A stretch of DNA of 32,655 nucleotides from an uncultured Candidatus Saccharibacteria bacterium (GTDB taxonomy: Bacteria > Patescibacteriota > Saccharimonadia > Saccharimonadales > Saccharimonadaceae), in contig CAOJGQ010000010.1 in the NCBI GenBank assembly GCA_948435375.1, positions 1-32,655 on the forward strand, written 5' to 3'. A program made the translations under genes and the position numbers. The first letter of the stretch is position 1, and each line of letters begins with the position of its first letter. Below, piece after piece: positions 30,158 to 32,655 of this stretch. The notes below the pieces were generated by a model. The model searched no databases. It was not told where the DNA came from and worked only from the letters and a program-made list of their open reading frames with translations.

Positions 30158-31102
30158 TTAGTCGGAGCTGGTTTCGGTGTGGAAACGGTCGTGGACTTCT
30201 TTGAGGTGGGGGTCGGTGACATGGGTGTAAATTTGGGTAGTGGAGATGTCGGAATGGCCGAGCATAGCCTGGACCGATCGCAAATCGGCGCCATTCATGA
30301 GGAGGTCGGTGGCGAAACTATGGCGCAGGGTGTGGGGCGAAACATGCTTCGTGATGCCGGCGAGTTTGGCGTATTTTTGGACAATACGTTCAATCGAACG
30401 GGCGGTGAGGCGGCGAAAATTGCCGGAGACGTCGGGTGAGGTTTGGTTTTTGCTGTTATTGAGAAAAAGCGGGACAAGGGAATCAGTGCGGGCGGCGAGA
30501 TATTCGCTGACGCGATCGGCGGCGGCTTCGGAAATGAAAATTGGTCGGTCTTTGTTGCCTTTACCACGAATCATAAATTCGCGACGTTCGAGATTGATTG
30601 AATCACGGTTGAGCTTGACGATTTCGGAAACTCGTAGTCCGCCAGAAAATAAAAGTTCGATAATTGCACGGTCGCGGAGACCAGTTTCGGTCGTTAAGTC
30701 AATCTCATTCAATAAGCGTTCAACCTCGTCGTAATGGAGGAAGGTAACTTGTTTGCGGGTGATTTTTGGCAGTTCGACTAGTGTAGGATCGAGAGATTTG
30801 ATATTACGTTTGGCGAGGTATTTAAGAAAACCGCGTAGAGCGATGAGGTGATAGGCTTGGGTAATGGCTTCGAGACCAGCACCGTGTTCGTCGGTAACGC
30901 GGTTGAGGCGGAGGCGAAATTTGCGCAGTAGCTCGGCGTCGATGTCGCTGGGCTTGAGGTCGTCGTTTTTGCCGGAAAGTTCGCCGGCCAGGTTGAGAAA
31001 TCGAATGAGATAACGCTCGTAATTCTCGGCGGTTTTGATTGAACGGCCTTTTTCGATTTCGAGATGTTCGATATAATCGCCAATTAGTTCGGAAATATAC
31101 AT
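30158..31102 (-). CDS. XerC/XerD-type tyrosine recombinase
   Basis: 314 residues, close to XerC/XerD (about 300). The N-terminal SAM-like core-binding domain (about 1-100) is followed by the catalytic domain with the full set of residues: Arg157 (S-G-G-L-R-V-S-E), Lys181 (G-K-G-N-K), His257 and Arg260 (H-T-L-R-H-S-F-A-T), His283 (L-G-H) and the nucleophile Tyr292 (I-Y-T-H-V). Such enzymes resolve chromosome dimers at dif with FtsK, which is also encoded here. Integrase-like use on other sites cannot be excluded, since it lies between a cassette cluster and a tRNA gene. The start at 31102 follows a -10 box by six bases. Confidence 0.9.
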   Translation of the reverse strand: MYISELIGDYIEHLEIEKGRSIKTAENYERYLIRFLNLAGELSGKNDDLKPSDIDAELLRKFRLRLNRVTDEHGAGLEAITQAYHLIALRGFLKYLAKRNIKSLDPTLVELPKITRKQVTFLHYDEVERLLNEIDLTTETGLRDRAIIELLFSGGLRVSEIVKLNRDSINLERREFMIRGKGNKDRPIFISEAAADRVSEYLAARTDSLVPLFLNNSKNQTSPDVSGNFRRLTARSIERIVQKYAKLAGITKHVSPHTLRHSFATDLLMNGADLRSVQAMLGHSDISTTQIYTHVTDPHLKEVHDRFHTETSSD

Positions 31103-31108
31103 GAATAT

Positions 31109-31114
31109 ATTATA
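31109..31114 (-). promoter_or_regulatory. -10 box of the recombinase gene (leaderless)
   Basis: On the minus strand TATAAT, then six bases, then the ATG at 31102. Confidence 0.65.
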
Positions 31115-31210
31115 GCATGAGGATTATAGGGAAGGGAACTTGGGAAAATTGTTCTTTCGATGGGCGTGTGCTGGATGTTTTAGAAACACTGTGCTAGGAT
31201 AATGGTAGTT

Positions 31211-31286
31211 GGCTTGGTAGCTCAATGGATAGAGCAGCTCCGTCCTAAGGAGAAGGTTGTGGGTTCGACTCCCACCCGAGTCACCA
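31211..31286 (+). tRNA. tRNA-Arg (anticodon CCT)
   Basis: 76 bases with encoded CCA. The acceptor GGCTTGG pairs with CCGAGTC (two G-U), the D arm is GCTC / GAGC, the anticodon loop GTCCTAA has CCT at positions 34-36 on a CTCC / GGAG stem, and the T arm is GTGGG-TTCGACT-CCCAC. The anticodon reads AGG (Arg). Confidence 0.95.
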
Positions 31287-31395
31287 GATTTTGAGTCAAA
31301 AAGGGCTAATTTGGAAGTTCTATCGTCGTTCACTCGTCGGTTAGACGCGTTTCGCCAGATAGAATCTAAGTTAGCTCATTTTTGTTCTCAAAATC
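31287..31395. terminator. Long hairpin after tRNA-Arg (HP5)
   Basis: It begins immediately after the tRNA CCA. GATTTTGAG pairs with CTCAAAATC at the base, GGCTAA with TTAGCT further in, and TTCTATC with the TAGAA region above. It may release or end the tRNA transcript; no T-run follows the base. Confidence 0.65.
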
Positions 31396-31436
31396 ATATA
31401 TTGTAGGAGTGACTTTTTCTCTGAACAATTTGTTCT

Positions 31437-32080
31437 TCAATCCTCAAACTCTTTCTTTTGTAGTGGTTTTATTATTCTTTTGTTGATTTCGTGCTCAGTT
31501 CCCAAGATACGTCTTTCAGATCGCGATAGGCTGTGTGATTTCATTTTTAATTCTGTGAGCTTCGCTGTGCAGATCAAGTCTGCTACTTGCAGCATTTTAT
31601 AATCTTTTTATGTTGCCTTCTTAAATTCTGCATTATTGAATAAAGTCGTGAATACTGCTATTAATACTCGCATCACCCCAACTTGGCCATTGTCATAATA
31701 GACTTTTAGTTTATCAAACGATAAGAAATATGAGTAATCTTATTTTATGAAACTTGAGAACTGATGTGCAAGTTGCGCGACTAATTCTGTTTCGTCTCTG
31801 GTATGCTTCTTATTTACTATAAATGTTTTATGGGTAAAGTCTACTTTTGATGAAAAGGCTAGCATGCGGCGTAATACGTTGACTCTTTCTAGCGGTGATA
31901 GATTTTTATAACCCGCTTCTCTCCGGATTAGCGGTCCAAGATGAACGAAATCAAACTGCAAATTTGTTTCCGCTAACCGTCTGTTTAGATAATTGTTTTG
32001 TCCAGAAATATTACTATGCTGATCGTGAAATACTGCGCCAATAATGTAGTATATATGGCTGTGGATTTAAGCCGAATTGG
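31437..32080 (-). pseudogene. DUF3800 family gene, decayed
   Basis: The minus strand reads Y-Y-I-I-G-A-V-F-H-D-Q, then H-L-G-P-L-I-R-R-E, F-I-V-N-K-K-H, V-Y-Y-D-N-G-Q-V-G-V, L-Q-V-A-D-L-I-C-T and L-S-R-S-E-R, the ordered landmarks of DUF3800 proteins, in one frame down to the TGA at 31437. That frame is broken by TAA codons at 31740-31742 and 31608-31610. The N-terminal side (F-G-L-N-P near 32065) is shifted by one base and the expected Asp-Glu start motif is not found. The gene is therefore inactive. DUF3800 proteins have an RNase H-like fold and often occur on mobile or defence-rich DNA; their role is not settled. Confidence 0.78.
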
Positions 32081-32213
32081 ATTTTGTTTATGCTTGCTGG
32101 AGGAGTTTTGGAGTGGTAGACTGATTGATAGCGAGGAGGATTTCTTGGTTTTGGCACCGTTGCGCATTTTCATTCCGCTTATGGTAAAACAAGGCTATTA
32201 TACGTTAATATAA

Positions 32214-32630
32214 AGCAAAAGTATTTTGTTCAACAAGGGAATATTAGAGATTCCTGCGTTTTTGTTGGGGACTAAGGCAACCAGTGGTCAACCATTGGAT
32301 CGTGAGGATAGCTTCTATAGACTACTGCTAGCGTATGGGTATCCGAAGACTGGTGGCTACGAGATCAACGGAGGTAATGGGTACACTCCTATCCTTAAAG
32401 GGCCAAATCAAAACATCTCCGAATCTCCTATATATCTAACTCGTGGCGGGTACGTGAATATAACTACTGGCTCTTTGAGGGGCGCGGGCTACGGTGGCTA
32501 CTACTGGGCTAGCACTGCCTACCCATCAGAGCTCTATGCGTACAACCTCCATTTCAATAGCACTAACGTCTTCCCGTCGCACTACGACCATCGTTGGGTC
32601 GGCTTTACGGTCCGGTGCCTAGCAAAGTAG
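32214..32630 (+). pseudogene. 5'-truncated FISUMP-like gene with cassette 18 (tight family)
   Basis: The longest FISUMP fragment in the window. The open frame begins after a stop at 32211 and reads L-L-G-T-K, E-D-S-F-Y-R-L-L-L-A-Y-G, G-P-N-Q-N-I-S-E-S-P-I-Y-L-T-R-G-G, then the cassette from 32428: G-S-L-R-G-A-G, Y-Y-W-A-S-T-A-Y-P-S-E-L, tip H-Y-D-H (cac, tac, gac, cat), R-W-V-G-F-T-V-R-C and a stop at 32628. The only plausible start is a TTG at 32226 without a ribosome site, and no signal or prepilin leader is present. The 5' part has been lost. It shows what normally precedes the cassette and that the natural C-terminus lies a few residues after G-F-T-V-R-C. Confidence 0.75.
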
Positions 32631-32655
32631 TTAACAAATAAAATACACTGTGGGT

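Noticed and set aside
31211-31286. tRNA-Arg as an integration site with a duplicated 3' end
   Set aside because: I found no second copy of the tRNA 3' end within the window.
85-32450. The cassette head contains ATCTAAC, which fits the integron attC core RYYYAAC
   Set aside because: The motif is short and degenerate, no paired L and R boxes or integron integrase are present, and the bases are fixed by the protein sequence.
85-32630. The regularly recurring cassettes as a CRISPR array
   Set aside because: Units are about 185 bp, on both strands, scattered over 32 kb, protein-like, and there are no cas genes.

Overview
The window looks like a chromosomal segment of a Candidatus Saccharibacteria (TM7) or closely related CPR/Patescibacteria genome. 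I infer this from the short gene complement, the compact type IV pilus operon (pilM-N-O-small protein-B, pilT-C, pilin, pilD), the many -10 boxes lying directly on start codons, the standard genetic code with all three stops in use, and the many FISUMP-like (Fibrobacter succinogenes major paralogous domain) fragments. No species call is possible from sequence alone.

Layout. 1-515: two FISUMP-like cassettes. 586-927: rpsO with its promoter and terminator. 966-1824: an unknown gene on the minus strand. 1912-4213: pnp. 4231-5366: a long hairpin and cassette cluster B. 5381-8403: a structured leader, a three-domain peptidoglycan hydrolase and a membrane protein. 8441-12151: ftsK and an unknown coiled-coil-rich protein. 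12270-13531: rpsF-ssb-rpsR with an S6:S18-type leader and a long 3' hairpin. 13646-14451: efp and a long hairpin. 14489-15787: five cassettes. 15799-17797: a peptidase E homologue, an unknown 97-aa gene and a TlyA/FtsJ-like methyltransferase. 17865-19090: a long hairpin and four cassettes. 19142-28753: the type IV pilus genes. 28757-30137: a large hairpin/repeat region and three cassettes. 30158-31395: a Xer-type recombinase, tRNA-Arg(CCT) and a long hairpin. 31437-32080: a decayed DUF3800 gene. 32214-32630: the longest FISUMP fragment.

The striking content is the set of 18 copies (nine per strand) of a ~185-bp cassette encoding the C-terminal part of a FISUMP-like domain, from S-P-I-Y-L-T-R-G-G to R-W-x-G-F-T-V. 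They lie only between genes, in small clusters, with a shared palindrome (P) and a shared flank (R). In the six closest copies the differences are concentrated in codons whose first two bases vary while the third stays C or T (NNC/NNT). That is the fingerprint of adenine-directed mutagenesis from AAC/AAT codons, as made by diversity-generating retroelements (DGRs). No reverse transcriptase is encoded in the window, so the retroelement core, if it exists, must be elsewhere. I propose that these are dispersed, mostly 5'-truncated variable regions of a DGR-diversified FISUMP protein family. A link to type IV pili is plausible but inferred.

The housekeeping genes are conventional. The pilus genes form one assembly system: PilM/N/O and a small partner as the inner-membrane platform, PilB and PilT as extension and retraction motors, PilC as the membrane base, a prepilin and its peptidase PilD. 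PilO and the small partner share an unusual Cys-bracketed EF-hand loop.
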